A stretch of DNA of 64,000 nt, from contig CM068551.1 in the NCBI GenBank assembly GCA_035048495.1, positions 12,333,248-12,397,247 of the forward strand, written 5' to 3'. Of the stretch, positions 23,183-35,374 are shown one piece after another. The notes below the pieces were generated by a model that saw only the letters and a program-made list of their open reading frames with translations, had not been told where the DNA came from and searched no databases. Numbering within the stretch: the first letter of the stretch is position 1; each line of letters opens with the position of its first letter. Position numbers and translations under genes: made by a program. The stretch is from Euptelea pleiosperma (taxonomy: Eukaryota > Streptophyta > Magnoliopsida > Ranunculales > Eupteleaceae).

Positions 23183-25805
23183 TGATATTCGCTCAAAAGT
23201 GCTTATTTTAAGTAATTATCCTTCTAGCGTTATCACACTCTCCTATATAAAATTACCATAATTATCAATATTTCTACGTAAGAGTTCCTCTCAAGACGTA
23301 GAACACACTTTTCTGGTTAAAATGGTATATTCGCATGCATTCATATGCATTTATTTGACCCACATGCGAAGTCATTCTTATTACGCGATTTTTGCTATCG
23401 TAGGAGCACTAATTGGGCAATTTTGATGAAATGCGGGCCCACAATCAACTTCCAGAACCTAGGATCAAAGCTCAAGAGCCAACAGGCTGAGGATGAGAAG
23501 TTATAGGCCAAAGACAGGAAGAGTCAGAGAGTCGAAAGAATCGAGGGACGACCAAGAGAGAAGAAAAAACAAGCCCTCAAAGAAGAGACTAAGGAGATTA
23601 AAGCTTATAGACCAACACAAGGCGAGTGCTTGCTCAGTTGGTAAAGCATGCAGAAGACCAAGTCAAAGATCAGGGTTCAAGACCCTCTGCTAGCATTTTC
23701 TCTTTATTTTGTAATATTTTCTCTCTCCTCTCTCTAAACCTTATCCTCTCTCTACCCTCAAATCTGAATCATCCGATCCTCTCTCCCTCCTCAGTCACTC
23801 AATCCTATGGCCTACCTTGGCCAATTTCCATCGCCCGATCATCACCATCAATCTCTACCGTACGATCACTCAGTCAGTCCCCCGATCATTCATCTCACCA
23901 TCTCATAAATCCAATAGCCCTCATCACTTCATGTTCAATCCTATGGGCCTAAGCCAAGATAAAATGCGGGCCCATTAGCAGTGACCAACGGCCTAGCCAT
24001 TTAATGGACCCCACAACCTTTATTATAGAATATCCCTCTATTTCACCCAAAAGAGGAACTTTCCTAAGAGTTTGAAATTTACCCAAAGAAAAAAAGGAAA
24101 AGTGTAAAAGAAGAAAACCTTCTTATAAAATTTGCCAAAGAAAGGTTTCTTTTTAAAAGATTTTTATAAAAGAAATAAATAAGGGTTGTGGGTCCACTTT
24201 AAATTAGAACGGTTAGATAGGAAAGAAGGAAAAGCTTTTCGACCAAAACAGGAGGGTATGTGGCAATTTCCAATTCGAGAATAAAAGAGGTCGTCTCCCA
24301 TTAATTATAGCCACCATGATTTTCAAAAGAAATTGGAAACCGTGGGTTTCTAATATAGGAACCCACGGTTCCTATAAAAGGAGAGGGTATTTTCATTACC
24401 TAGTCTCTCTCCTTCCCATATTCGACCCTCTAAAACCCAAGCTGTTAACTCCATCTTCACCAACAAGAAACGCCTCCCATCTTCCCTGCATACACCCCAT
24501 CCATCCACCATTGTTCTTGTTGGGCGAACCAGCAAGAACGGATTGCCATTACAGCACCACTTCGCCTCAAGCCACTACTACCGCCTCCATCATCTCCACA
24601 CGAAACCAGCCACCACCGTCTCACATCAAATCTAGCGGCTCCACTGCTCTTCTTCTCTATTGCTTCACCACCCAAACCAAAAAAAAAGAAGAGAAAAGAT
24701 AAGAAGAAGAAGAAGAAGAGAGAGTGGAAAGTCGGTACTTGCTCCACCTCCATTATGCCTGCTGCCCTGTTGTAGCAGCAAGCCACTAGTCGTTTCCGCC
24801 TCAGCCCATTCTCCATAACGTTGCCAACGAAGAGAAGAAGCCATCCACCGTCGCACGCACCACAACCACCTTCCATCTTCACCAACCAACGCTGTTTCCA
24901 CCTTAGCAGCTAGCCACCGTCTTCATCTTCTATCCTTCCATGTAGACCAGCAAAAAAAAAAAAAGATAAAAAGAAAAAAAAAAGGAAAGAGAAGAATAGA
25001 AGAAGAAGAAGGAGAGGAGAGAACCGTTACATACCTGCCCAGCCACCATCAGCCACCACCATTTGGGAACCAGTTGTGCTCTCCTCCAAGTCTCCCTCTC
25101 ACTTGCCGTTATCGCCTGCAACTCTCCATTGGATGGCACCTATATCCACCACCTGTTCTTTGTGCACGCGTGCGTCACTTACCAGTCGGCCTTCACGTTT
25201 ACCATCTTCGAATCCATCTCATCCAAGATCCATTACTTTGCGAGCACTAGCCATCACACTTCTATTCTTCATCTTCGTTCCGTTCGTGGTAAGCTATCCA
25301 CATCGATTAGATCTCCTTCTTCCATTTTATTTTGTTTTTTTGTTTGTCTTCACTCTTATTTTCTCTCCATCTCTAGTTAGTTTCTTGCTTTTCAAAAGTG
25401 TAAGCCAATTAAAATTTTGTTTTGCATTAGACAATTGGTTCAATAAAGTTCAAGTTTAATTTTACATCATTGTGTGGTGCTTGTGTTAGTTAATTCATAA
25501 GATTTTTGTTTTGTTTTTATTTTTTTTATTATTACTAGCTATGATAATCCCGCAAAGAAAATCAGATTTTAAAATCACTTCACCACCATTCGCACCCTTC
25601 CACCATATTTAGGAGCATATTTCAAGGTAAAAAATCCGTCATTTTCTGTGTTCGAATTGCGCAAACTAACCCTGAGTGCGGATCGACATCCGACATGAAT
25701 CCCTATACAGATCTAAAATTTTGCAGGATTTAAGAACCGGATCAATTTACAAATGTGTTGGAATTAGGGTTTCCGTAACCAATGACGCGAAAAAACCTAA
25801 TTTCA
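23183..25805 (+). repeat. Giant solo LTR, copy C
   Basis: It starts TGATATTCGCTCAAAAGTGC and ends CTAATTTCA, with an exact 5-bp duplication CATAG at 23178-23182 and 25806-25810. Its length is 2623 bp. TATAAAAG lies at 24373-24380, about 1.19 kb in, followed by a CCTAAAACCC-like leader, so U3 is about 1.2 kb and R/U5 about 1.4 kb. The hairpin block is at 25676-25696. The tRNA-like module is at 23622-23695. Frames in the CT/GA-rich part (24316-25460, both strands) are low-complexity and not assigned. Confidence 0.8.
23622..23695 (+). other. tRNA-like module (Pol III A and B boxes) within giant LTR C
   Basis: TTGCTCAGTTGGTAAAGC at 23630-23647 reads as a tRNA D-arm/A-box. GGTTCAAGACC at 23674-23684 matches the B-box consensus, inside a 15-nt T-arm-like stem. 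A TTTT run follows at 23695. The acceptor and anticodon stems are poor, so it is not a working tRNA. The same block is recognisable in copies A (13041-13110) and D (26490-26560) and weakly in B. It may be a tRNA-derived SINE head captured by the LTR. Confidence 0.5.
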
Positions 25806-26036
25806 CATAGATGTGCACGTAACCCAACAACACATTATTTACATACACCTAAAATCAAAATGTAGATAGATAAATCAATTTCTAACAAATTGACTCAAAA
25901 TCTGGCTGAACAGAGACCGCCATTGATTTCTCCTCCTCAAACTACCCTAAGAAGGTCACCCTTGTGATTTTGGCTCATGCACTAGTTGCGTTCCTTTGGC
26001 GTCATACATTAAAGGATTGAACCGTTGGATGAGAGT

Positions 26037-28584
26037 TGATATTCGCTTAAAAGTGCATATTTTTTACTGTTATCTTCTAAGCGTTATCACACTCTCCTAC
26101 ATAAAACTGCTCTAATTATCCACTTTTCTACGTAAGAGTCTATTTCATTGCGCAGAACACACTTTTCTGGATGAAATGGTATATTTGCATGCATTAAACG
26201 CATTTCTGGAAGTCTAGGTATAAAGACGTTATGATCCAGTCTCATTACGTGCTTTTCTCTTGCAGAAAACTCGATCGGGCTATTCTCTAGACTTGCGGGC
26301 CCACGATCAACCATAGAAGCCTAATATCAAAGCTTAAAGAGCCAACATGTTATGACTAGAAGATACAGGCCAAGTACGGGTCAAGTCAGAGGATCACAGA
26401 GCCGGTCTAAAGAACCAAGAGAGATGGAGAGCCGATGACGAAGAGACGGAACAAAGCAGTCGAAGCCACATGAAATGAGAAGAAAATGATAATCTGCTGC
26501 TGGCGAAGCCTGAGAAGAGAACATATTAAAAACTAGGGTTTCAGACCCTCTGCCAGTAGTTATCTCTATAGTCTGTAGAGTTTTCTCTCTTATTTCTCCT
26601 ATTTCTCTCTCGTCTCTCTTCATCTCCCTATACATCACCACCTAATCCTCAGATCTACTGACTAAACCTCAGAACTCTTGCCTGTTGGCTTTGTCTCATC
26701 TCCCTTAGCTTTCTGACCGTTGGATCTTCAATCAGACCGTTGGATCTTCCACCGGACCGTTGGATCTCTCTAGATCCGTCGATCTACCAATCTGGGTCCC
26801 AATCAAGTGACCATCCATCTGATCGTCATCAAATTGTCTGTCACATCATCATGTGAGACAATGGACATCATCAATCCATGTGGGCCACTAGCCGGGCCCA
26901 TCATCATCGACCCGTGGCCCGACCATTTAGTGGACCTCGCGATTTTCAAATGCTTTAAATTAATTATTTTTAAATAAAAAAAAGGGGGGGTCCACTAAAT
27001 GGGGAAATTCCCCAAAGAAAAATAAGGTTTTCCTGAAAATTTTTTTTTTTTTTTTTTATTTTCTAAAATTCGGAGCTTATATAAAAGGGAGAAGAGAGGG
27101 TTCGAAACCCTAATCCTGAACCCCCTCTCCTCCTCTCCTTCCCCCATCCTTCTTCTCCTCTTCATCCCCTTCATCCTCTTGGTTTTCTTCTTCTTCTTCA
27201 CCTTTTCATTCTCGTCTTCTATCGGAGTTGCAGCCCGCAACTCTGACCGGCAACGCCCCTTTCTTCTTCTTCTTCTTCCTCTCCTTCTTGCAGGTGCATC
27301 GATAGTGGAACCAGCACACCACCAACCCGCCAACTTCGCCTCCTGCGTGTTCACCGTACTGGTTCACCCCTTCTGGCCACCTCCCATCTTCACCGCCCCC
27401 CTACAGCACCGTCTCTACTCCTAACGAATCAGACCTGGTTCGTGGTCTTCAACCAGTTGCTGGGTGTCACCCCCATCACCGTTGCTCCCCCTAAAAATCG
27501 CCTAGCACTGCCTCTTCCTCCTCCAAACGCTGCAACATTACCACCAGCACTTGTAGCTGCAATGCGCCACCACCGTCTGGATCCCCTCAACCTGTACCAC
27601 CAGCAAGATGGAAGGACCCACGATCAAAGGGAAAAGTTAGGAGCTGATCCATTGGCCAGCAAGGATCTCTCAAAGCAAACGCCCACCTGCACTTCACCGG
27701 TTGTTGGTTCGGCCTGAAACGAACCCGTCATCCTCCTCCATTATCGCTGAAATGGTGGTCCGCCCATAGCACAAGCATCTCATGATCTCCACTTCTGCAA
27801 TCCCCACCACAGGTTCTTCTTCATCTCACGGTTCTAGCGCTCCAAGCTGCTGCACATAGCGGCCACAACGGGTACCATTCTCCCCTTGCAGCTCCCTTGC
27901 ACTGGCCAGATCTCCTTCAACTTGTCGGGATCCTTACTCTCGGTGAGCACACCAATCTTCTTTCATCCCCACCAAAGACCCCCACCATTCCGGGCAGCAA
28001 CACTCCGCTCTCCATTTCGCCATTACATGGCCTATCCTTAGCCGGGTAAGTGTGTGGGTTTCAACTTCTCTTTCTCTAGTTTCACCTTAACCTCTCTCTC
28101 TAGACCTCCTTCTCGCTTACTCCCTCTCTCTCTCCTTCTTTCTCTCTCTAGAATTCCTCAAATTTATCTCTCTAGATTAAATCTCTCTTTTGTTTTGCAA
28201 TTTCTTTCTTTCGTTTAATTTGAGTTGATAAGTGTAAGAACCTTTCATAATTGATAAGAATGATATTTTGCATTTCCTAGTTTGTTATTTCTTTATGTGT
28301 TTATCGCTGTGAAAAATTTTCTCTTTAAAATCGTCAAAAGAAGTTTAAAATCGAGCATTTATCATCATTCTCACCCCTTCATTTTCCTTAGTATCAACTT
28401 CTGATAAAAATCTATCATTTTATGTGTTCTTTATTATGCTAATCCGGCTAATCCCGAGTGCGGATCGACATCCGACACGAATCCCTATACAATATCTCTA
28501 TATTTTGTAGGATAATCGGATCAACTTAAAAATGTGTTGGAATTAGGGTTTCCGATCCAACGACACGGAAAAACCCAAGTTTCA
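26037..28584 (+). repeat. Giant solo LTR, copy D
   Basis: It starts TGATATTCGCTTAAAAGTGC and ends CCAAGTTTCA, with an exact 5-bp duplication AGAGT at 26032-26036 and 28585-28589. Its length is 2548 bp. TATATAAAAG is at 27078-27087, followed by GAAACCCTAATCC. The hairpin block is at 28458-28478. It lies only 231 bp from copy C in the same orientation, yet each has its own target duplication, so they are independent insertions. The frames at 26995-27717 are CT/GA-rich leader sequence rather than a gene. Confidence 0.82.
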
Positions 28585-28589
28585 AGAGT

Positions 28590-29270
28590 CCATATACGGC
28601 TCTACACCATAACTACTCTTTCATGTGTTGTTTGGAGGCCAAGTTGGAAACATAGAAGAGGCATGTGGGTTTATTTGCTAGCTCATGACATCACATGGGT
28701 GATATCACCCATATGATTTCATTCCATCACCATCACATTGAATATTAAAATATATATATATATATATACCATAAAAAGAGAATCAAATCAAAGAAGTCCA
28801 TTTGGGTGGCTTCCAAGAGAAGCCAACCAAGAGAAAATCTACAATGAGAGAAGTTTAGAGAGAGATGCAAAGAAAGATTTAGAGAGAAGAAGGGATGAAG
28901 ATCATGTTGGAGGAGAGATGGCCGATCGGATTGTCAAAAATCAAGTAGGTGGTTTAAGCTTTGCAATGGTTTCATCTTAGTTAGTTTATTAGTTTGTAGT
29001 TAAATCACGCTGATTAGTTGCTTTTGTTGAAGAATTTCTGTTGAAATATTGTTTAACTATTTTTTTTGAGTAAGATTATAATATGATCTTTAAATTTTTT
29101 TCCACCATAGCTATTGATTTAGTTGATCTCTGATATGGCATTTGATTTTGTCTAAAAATTTCAAGGATTCAAAAAAAAATTTAATTTATTCGAAATTTGA
29201 AGTTAAAACGAGAAGAACATGAGATGTTTTTTTTTAATCCCCATTTGTGAATAAAACCTTCCCTTGTTAA
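28590..29270. other. Intergenic with 18-bp perfect palindrome and AT repeat
   Basis: ATGGGTGATATCACCCAT at 28695-28712 is a perfect palindrome. A TA run at 28748-28768 is followed by CATAAAAAGAG and a GA-rich stretch. The block resembles an LTR promoter, but I see no ends. No gene. Confidence 0.4.
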
Positions 29271-30348
29271 AAACAAAATTTCATAACCCATTACCCTTGT
29301 TGTCACCCATCTATTTAAAGCCATTTAAGGTTAGAAAGACATGGAGCTTGCATGACGGATTGTGTGATTAAACCCTTAAGAATTCTCGAATTGTTTCAAT
29401 AAAGAAACCAGTCTGGTTATCATCTCATTTTAACTCAAAAGTTCGGGTTAGGTTAGTATATCTAGGATCACTTGCATCTCTAATGTCTCTTGGATATCTA
29501 GTATCTCTAAGATCGATCCCATGAACTTCAAGGATCATCTATCTAGAGATCAGATCACTAAGGCTTGCAAGAGAGGAAACATTAGCTAGAACGCTTATAC
29601 CATTGTCGTCTTCCTCCTCTAAGCCTCCTTGAGTCAACCAAGCATCATAGCTTTAGATTTATATCTGGATCGGAGTCTTAGAGATAGATTTCATCCTCTT
29701 CCATTGATTTTACATCTTTGAGGATGAATCCATATTGCTTATAGTAACTACAACCTCGTTACCACTTCAAACTTGAATTGCTCAATGACTGAGCATGGTG
29801 AGTGAAGAGAGATTCATGATGGATTGACCTTCAATTGATTGTACTGATCGTGAGAGGTGGGATAACATTGTCGTGGAGAGATTGAGGATTGATCCTCAAT
29901 GAGAAGGCACTGGTAGCAATGTCAACATGGTGGTTCAGATGCAAGGGACACGGATAGCTTGGTTGAAGATTCTAAGGAGCTGAGTTGGTCGGTAGGATCT
30001 TTATTAGCGTTGGGTAACTTTATTCAACCCATTTAACTTCTTATAGTGCATGCTTCACCTGATTCAGGTCCCATGGTTTTTTCCCTTCAAGGGTTTCCAC
30101 GTAAAATCCTATATTCTTTATTATGGTTATGCAATTGGAAGGATTAATCAAGCAATCATTGTCATAGAATTGACTGATTAATCCTTGGTGATTGGATCTA
30201 TGGGAGAGATAGGCTGATAAGATCAGATTAATTTTTAAATTGGTTATTGTTGTTGATCTGACCTAATCATCCCTTCTAGGTCTGTATCTTAGAATATGCC
30301 TAATAATTGGAAGAGAGCTTTCTTACATCTATGAAGAAAGCTTTCTCA
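29270..30348 (+). repeat. Element 1 5' LTR remnant
   Basis: It shares landmarks with the better preserved LTRs at 39368-40862 and 45626-47016: GGTTTTTTCCC..AAGGGTTTCCACGTAAAA (30074-30105) and CCCTTCTAGGTCTGTATC (30272-30290), ending in CTTTCTCA at 30341-30348 just before the PBS. The 5' boundary is approximate because no TGTAAG start was found. Confidence 0.6.
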
Positions 30349-30349
30349 T

Positions 30350-30362
30350 ATTAGTACCAAAG
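30350..30362 (+). other. Element 1 primer-binding site (decayed)
   Basis: TTAGTACCAAAG lies right after the LTR, where element 3 has TTGGTATCAGAG (initiator tRNA-Met PBS). Nine of twelve positions agree. Confidence 0.45.
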
Positions 30363-30439
30363 TGGGTTTACTTTTAAGGATCTAATGATCTGAGTGTATC
30401 TTGCATTCTACTAGGAATTCTGAAATGTAGAGAAGCTAA

Positions 30440-32125
30440 AAACATCTCCCGCCCTCCTCTCTTTGACAGAGATAACTATGCCAATTGGAAAGCTCAAATG
30501 AGAGCATTTCTCTAGTCTATTGATGAAAGGGTATGGTTGTCTATTGTCAAAGGTTGGACACTTCCAACAATGATTATTGTTAACAATATAGAGGGTCCAA
30601 AGCCCAAATTTGAATGGTTTAGAGAGGAGTATGAACAATCTTGCTTTAATAGCAAAGGGCTAAAATGCCATCTTTAATATAATTTCAAAAATGAGCTCTG
30701 GCGAGTTCCAACTTGTGAAATTGCTAAAGATGCATAGGATACTTTGGAGACCACCCATGAAGGGATTACAACTGTGAAAATATCCAAATGCTCATCTCCA
30801 GATTTGAGATCATTCGAATGGAGGAAATAAGATTTTCTGAATTCTATTCCATATTAAATGATATTGAAAATTCCGCTTTTAATCTTGGAGAAAGAATTTT
30901 AGAGTCTAAAGTCGTCGGAAGATCATGAGGTTTTTGCTTGAAAGGTTTAGACCTAAGACTACAACCATTGAAGAGAGCACGAATATTAACGTTCTCATAG
31001 TAGATGAACTAGTTGGATCTCTAGACTTTTGAGCTTAACATATCTCAACCCAAGAAGAACAAGGGCATTGCTTGTAAGGCTTCTCGGGAAGAAAAACTAT
31101 CTGAAAAGAAGAGGACATAGAAGAAAGTGAGGACATTGCCCTACACACAAGGCAATTTAATAAAATTCCTTCGATCTAGTAAAGGGCAGTTTTCTAAATC
31201 AAAATAGAGAATTGATGAGGAACCAAAACACCACAATAGGTTAAAGAGGTTTGTAAAAACTAATAAAAGAGAACCTAGTAACAAAAAGGTGTAGTGTTAC
31301 AACTACAATGGGTTTGGTCACTTTGCCTATGAATGTACTAACAAGAAGCTCAAAGGCAAGGACAAATCTATGAAAGCTATTCAAATTATGACATTGATGG
31401 TGAGTTTAAGCATTCAAGCACCAAATTTTACGACTTTTATAGTATTCCTAAATGAAACTCCTATGTCCCCCTCAGAAGAGAGATCCAACTTATCTGAACA
31501 CACTTCTTGCTCCTCAAAAATGAAATTTGAGGATGAGTTTCATGTAACCTGTAAAGATATTTTTTAAAAGAGTATGAGGTTAACTAAGGCCTTGTTAAGT
31601 CAAGTGGAAGAAGAGAGAGTCTCTTCTTGACCAAAACAAGTTCTCGGGATACAATTTCCAGACTTGTATAGAAACTGATCTAAAGTGTCTTGCAAGCAAC
31701 ACAAAAAAATCACACATCTAATGTGTGGTACCTTGATAGTGGTTATTCGAGACACATGACAGTGACAAGAACAAAACTTGGTCTGTTAGATCTTTTCCAA
31801 GATTATAGAAAGGTGGTTTATGGGGATGGTAGAGTTAATCACATTTTGGGAAAAGTATCTATTCAGAACTCTAGCATACCTCAACTTGATAAAGTATTCC
31901 CTGTTGAAGGAATGAAAACAACCTCTTGAGAATCAGCCAAATCTATGATCATCAGAACATGGTTCAATTCTCACAGTTTGGATGTGATGTTTTTGATAAA
32001 AGGGGAGATTTCATCTTGCATGGAGAAAGGACTTATAACAATTATTACATTGTAAGACAAAATTCTTTAGTTCTCAACGAGGATAAAACATGGGAAAAAA
32101 TGTTTTCTCTACTGATTCCCTAGAG
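30440..32125 (+). pseudogene. Element 1 gag, zinc knuckle and protease/pre-integrase remnant
   Basis: The translation carries RPPLFDRDNYANWKAQMRAFL, a stop, then SIDERVWLSIVKGW, which is the copia gag start, followed by UBN2-type gag text (TLETTHEGITTVKISK, FSEFYSILNDIENSAFNLGE). The zinc knuckle near 31290-31345 reads CYNYNGFGHFAYEC, with the second Cys changed to Tyr. VWYLDSGYSRHMT at 31717-31755 is the protease DSG box, and the pre-integrase region follows to 32125. Many stops and frameshifts are present. In a working element this would form the virus-like particle and process it. It is followed not by integrase but by a T-rich spacer. Confidence 0.88.
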
Positions 32126-33815
32126 GGAAGCCTACTCCTCCATGCCCATTTCTTAATTGAGACATACTACGTATGGGCATGTTTTTGTATATTAGTTGTT
32201 TTGATTTGTTTAAGTTTTAGTTTTAGTTTTTTTTTCCTTACTCTATTTTTAGGATTTCTTCCTTGCATCTAGTTTCAGTTGTTTTTAGCATTTCGAGGTT
32301 GTTTCCTTTCCTGCTATTGCTTTGGCTTGTTTTCTTTAATTTTTTTGCTTTTTCATTTTAGGCATTCATTCTCATGGTTCATAAAACAAAAAATTTTAAA
32401 AATATATGGGGGTTTTGAGTGTCTCTCTATGAAGTTCTTAAATTTACATTGCATTATCATGCCATTTTCAGCTTGATTGTGTTGACTTTAAAAGAGTTTC
32501 CTTGTGTATAGGACACTTCATTTGAATGAGTATATCACATTGAGCTTAATTCCAAGCATTTTTGTGATATAGTCTCACTCATTACTCTATTATTAGTTTT
32601 TGTCTCATAGTGTTAAACTTTGAAGATTTCACATGCACCATTGACCTTCACTTAGATTAGACAAGGTTGATCTTGTTGGGAGCTGACCTAATGAGCATAG
32701 CTTATTTGTTACTTATACATTTATCCTGTTTTTCGATTGAGTGAAGTAGAAAGGGCTATCTTGCAGTTAGTAGAGTAAAAGCCATCTATATGGCCTTGAT
32801 ATAAGAAGATTTCTTTCTTTGTTCCTATAGAAAAGGGATACCTAACCCACAGGTATAAGAGCTACCACTTGAGTGAAGAAAAGAAATATAGATTAAAAAG
32901 AAAAATGAATGGTATAGGCATGTGGAAAAAGTCGACAACCTCTGTAATAGATATGTCTTATAAGAAAGAATTTTTTGGGAGTTTTATCTATTTTTATCCC
33001 TATTCCTTTTTAAACACTAACTAGGATATGAATATTAGCAACGAGAACCTGAACTACTTTGTTGTGTATTAATTCAGTTATGATACCTTGACTTGAATCC
33101 ATCTTTAGTGTTTGGTTCAGTTCACCAACACACCAAAGGAAACCAAACTGAAACATACTCTTAATTAGTGTGGACTAGTGAATCTGAATTAACCCAGTAT
33201 GCTTCCTATCTGGAGTAGATGTGCCTAACTCATTCTCATCTTGGATAGCCAACTTCTAGTGTAACCTATTTTTCTTTGTACAATCAAATTGAATTTATCA
33301 ATCATATGCTTATTAACTTGTGTTCTTCATAAATTATACACTATGTGTTTTGTTCTTAAAATTGCAAATTATTTCATGCATCACACACACCGTGGAAGCG
33401 GTACTTAGCATTTGTACATGCTAAGAATCATAAAAGATAGGGGAGATTTCTCACTTGTGTACAACATACATAAAAAGAAAATTTGTTTTGTATATTTTTG
33501 AGAAGAAGGATTGATCTATGATTACATCAGATCGATCCGATTGGTTAGAACCAAGATAGTATCACTAGCCAATCGTTTGACGGATCGATCCAATATAACA
33601 TACCGAGATAAATCCTCTAGCAGGTCGATCTGATCAATGAGTGGATAGATCTAATAGACAACAACTTCAATGGGAAACCGTAAAAATTGACCCTTTTAGA
33701 AGGACATTCCAACTTCATTTCGTGCCATTTCATTCTATTCCATTCTCAAACGCACATTCTAGCCCTAAACTCCTCTAAGAATTTCCATTCTCTATCAAGA
33801 TTTCATCTGGATCTC
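32126..33815. other. Element 1 internal spacer
   Basis: T-rich noncoding DNA that takes the place of integrase-RT-RNase H. A cluster of GGATCGATCC-like palindromes lies at 33510-33660. No gene is seen. The short hydrophobic frames (32090-32476) are translation of T runs. Confidence 0.55.
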
Positions 33816-33819
33816 CTAA

Positions 33820-34800
33820 TTGGCCGTTTCAATGGCATTCAGGCTTTTAGTATTGGTTTGGGCATCCTTAGGTAAACCAAACTACCTTATTCTAGGTTGG
33901 TTTGCTTCTAGAGGTTGGCTTCCTATGCTCTCCCTTAAGGTTGTTTGTTATAAAAGATTGGTACAACTCTTTTATGCAAATTTCTTCAATTACAATCCAT
34001 CATTAAGCAACACCCATGTTTTGCGATGTGATTTTTCATTCACACCTGATTCATTTAGAAAAATCCTCAATATCCCTCAACCTCCGACTACTCACTCTTT
34101 TCCTTATGGACCTAAGGATGAGGTTCCTTCCAAGGAGAATATTACATGTCAATTATGTGGGCGTTCATTTGATTGGGAACCTACTTCATTAGGGAGCTTA
34201 CTGAGTCAGTTCCACTACTAAATCTGATTATTTCATATGTTATAAATTCAAGGAAACACACTACTAATATCATTCTAGAGAGTCCAGCTAATCTACTTCA
34301 TTGATTTTGGTGCTCCTTTTGATCTCCCTTCCTTTATATTTCATCAGATCTATTATGCAGGTATGGAAAATAAGAAGAAGGTTTGTCTTCTCTTTGGAAT
34401 CATTATATATCAGCTGATTCAGAGGATTAGAATAGAGATTCCTGCTCATGAGGTTGTAGAGGCCCAGATGGGCATCATTAACAGCTCATCGCTACATAAG
34501 AGTGGCCCAACTAAATAGGAGACTAGAGTCAACAGAAGAGGATGACAATATTGATCAGGAGATTGAGCGTTAGACTACTAGACTGCATCTATCCCAGAGG
34601 CTACACTAGATATTCGAAATTTGCTTGAGCAGATTCTTGCTCAGTTGACAACTCTCTAGGGAGAGGTTCGACAGATAGCTGCGAGGCATGACATTCTTCA
34701 GGGTGAGGTCCATCAAATCATTGAGAGGATAGCTACAATTCGTAAGATTGTTTTTGAGGAGTGTGCATCAGACTCAACATCCTCCTGCTTTTAGCAGTGG
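33820..34800 (+). pseudogene. 3' open frame of element 1 (env-position, plant transposon protein-like)
   Basis: 33820-34221 reads GWFASRGWLPMLSLKVVCYKRLVQLFYANFFNY, then VLRCDFSFTPDSFRKILNIP. This pattern (a GW...Y..LV..FYANL block, then V.G..F.F....FRKIL.IP) matches the 'putative plant transposon protein' domain in plant retrotransposon 3' frames. After a stop, degraded sequence to about 34790 encodes coiled-coil-like text (ILAQLTTL, GEVRQIAARHDIL, GEVHQIIERIATI). The position between pol and 3' LTR is where SIRE/Maximus elements carry their env-like frame. Its function is unknown, and this copy is broken. Confidence 0.6.
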
Positions 34801-35374
34801 TAGTGGCGGAAAGACTTAGGTTCTTCCTGTGTTTGTGTTGTTTTTTATTTGGCCAAGTTGTTTTTGTAGAGTTATCAGATCTTTTTGTGCTGTATTTTGT
34901 TATATATCTATTAAACTCTTAGTCTAGTTGTGAGTTATCTGTTCTTTACTTGCATATTTTTTATGATATCTGACAGATTAAACTCACTTATACCCTATAC
35001 AAATTTGTTGTTTAAAATGGATATATTTTATTAATACTTGGTTGTTTTCTTTCTTGTACTTACTTTTGTGCCATTTTATTACTATTTCATGCTGCATGTT
35101 GGGGAGAGCATTTCATTGATGAGCATTGATCTACATTCATTCATCTTATATGTTATATCATAGGGGGAGTTGTTATGTGATAGTATTTGGATATGGGCAT
35201 ACTCTTCAAGAGGGAAAGCTTCTTGCGGATAGATGTTTCAGTCTCACCTTCCACACCGTCTCTTGTTTTTTGCGGTGGTGGTTGATAGAGTTAGCTTGTA
35301 TGCTTTTTTGTTGTGGTGCACATTTGACTGTTGACCCATATGTGAGTTATTTGTTACTTTTGTTTAAAAGATAA

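Noticed and set aside
24316..25460. Several Ser/Pro/Leu-rich open frames on both strands
   Set aside because: They arise from CT/GA-rich leader sequence inside giant LTR copy C. Both strands are open and the frames are not conserved in copies A, B or D.
26995..27717. Basic Arg/Lys-rich frame (minus) and Pro-rich frame (plus)
   Set aside because: Same explanation: low-complexity sequence around the TATA box of giant LTR copy D.
33820..34221. Idea that this frame is a host gene
   Set aside because: It sits between gag/protease and an LTR start of the same copia element, and its sequence pattern matches plant transposon 3' frames.
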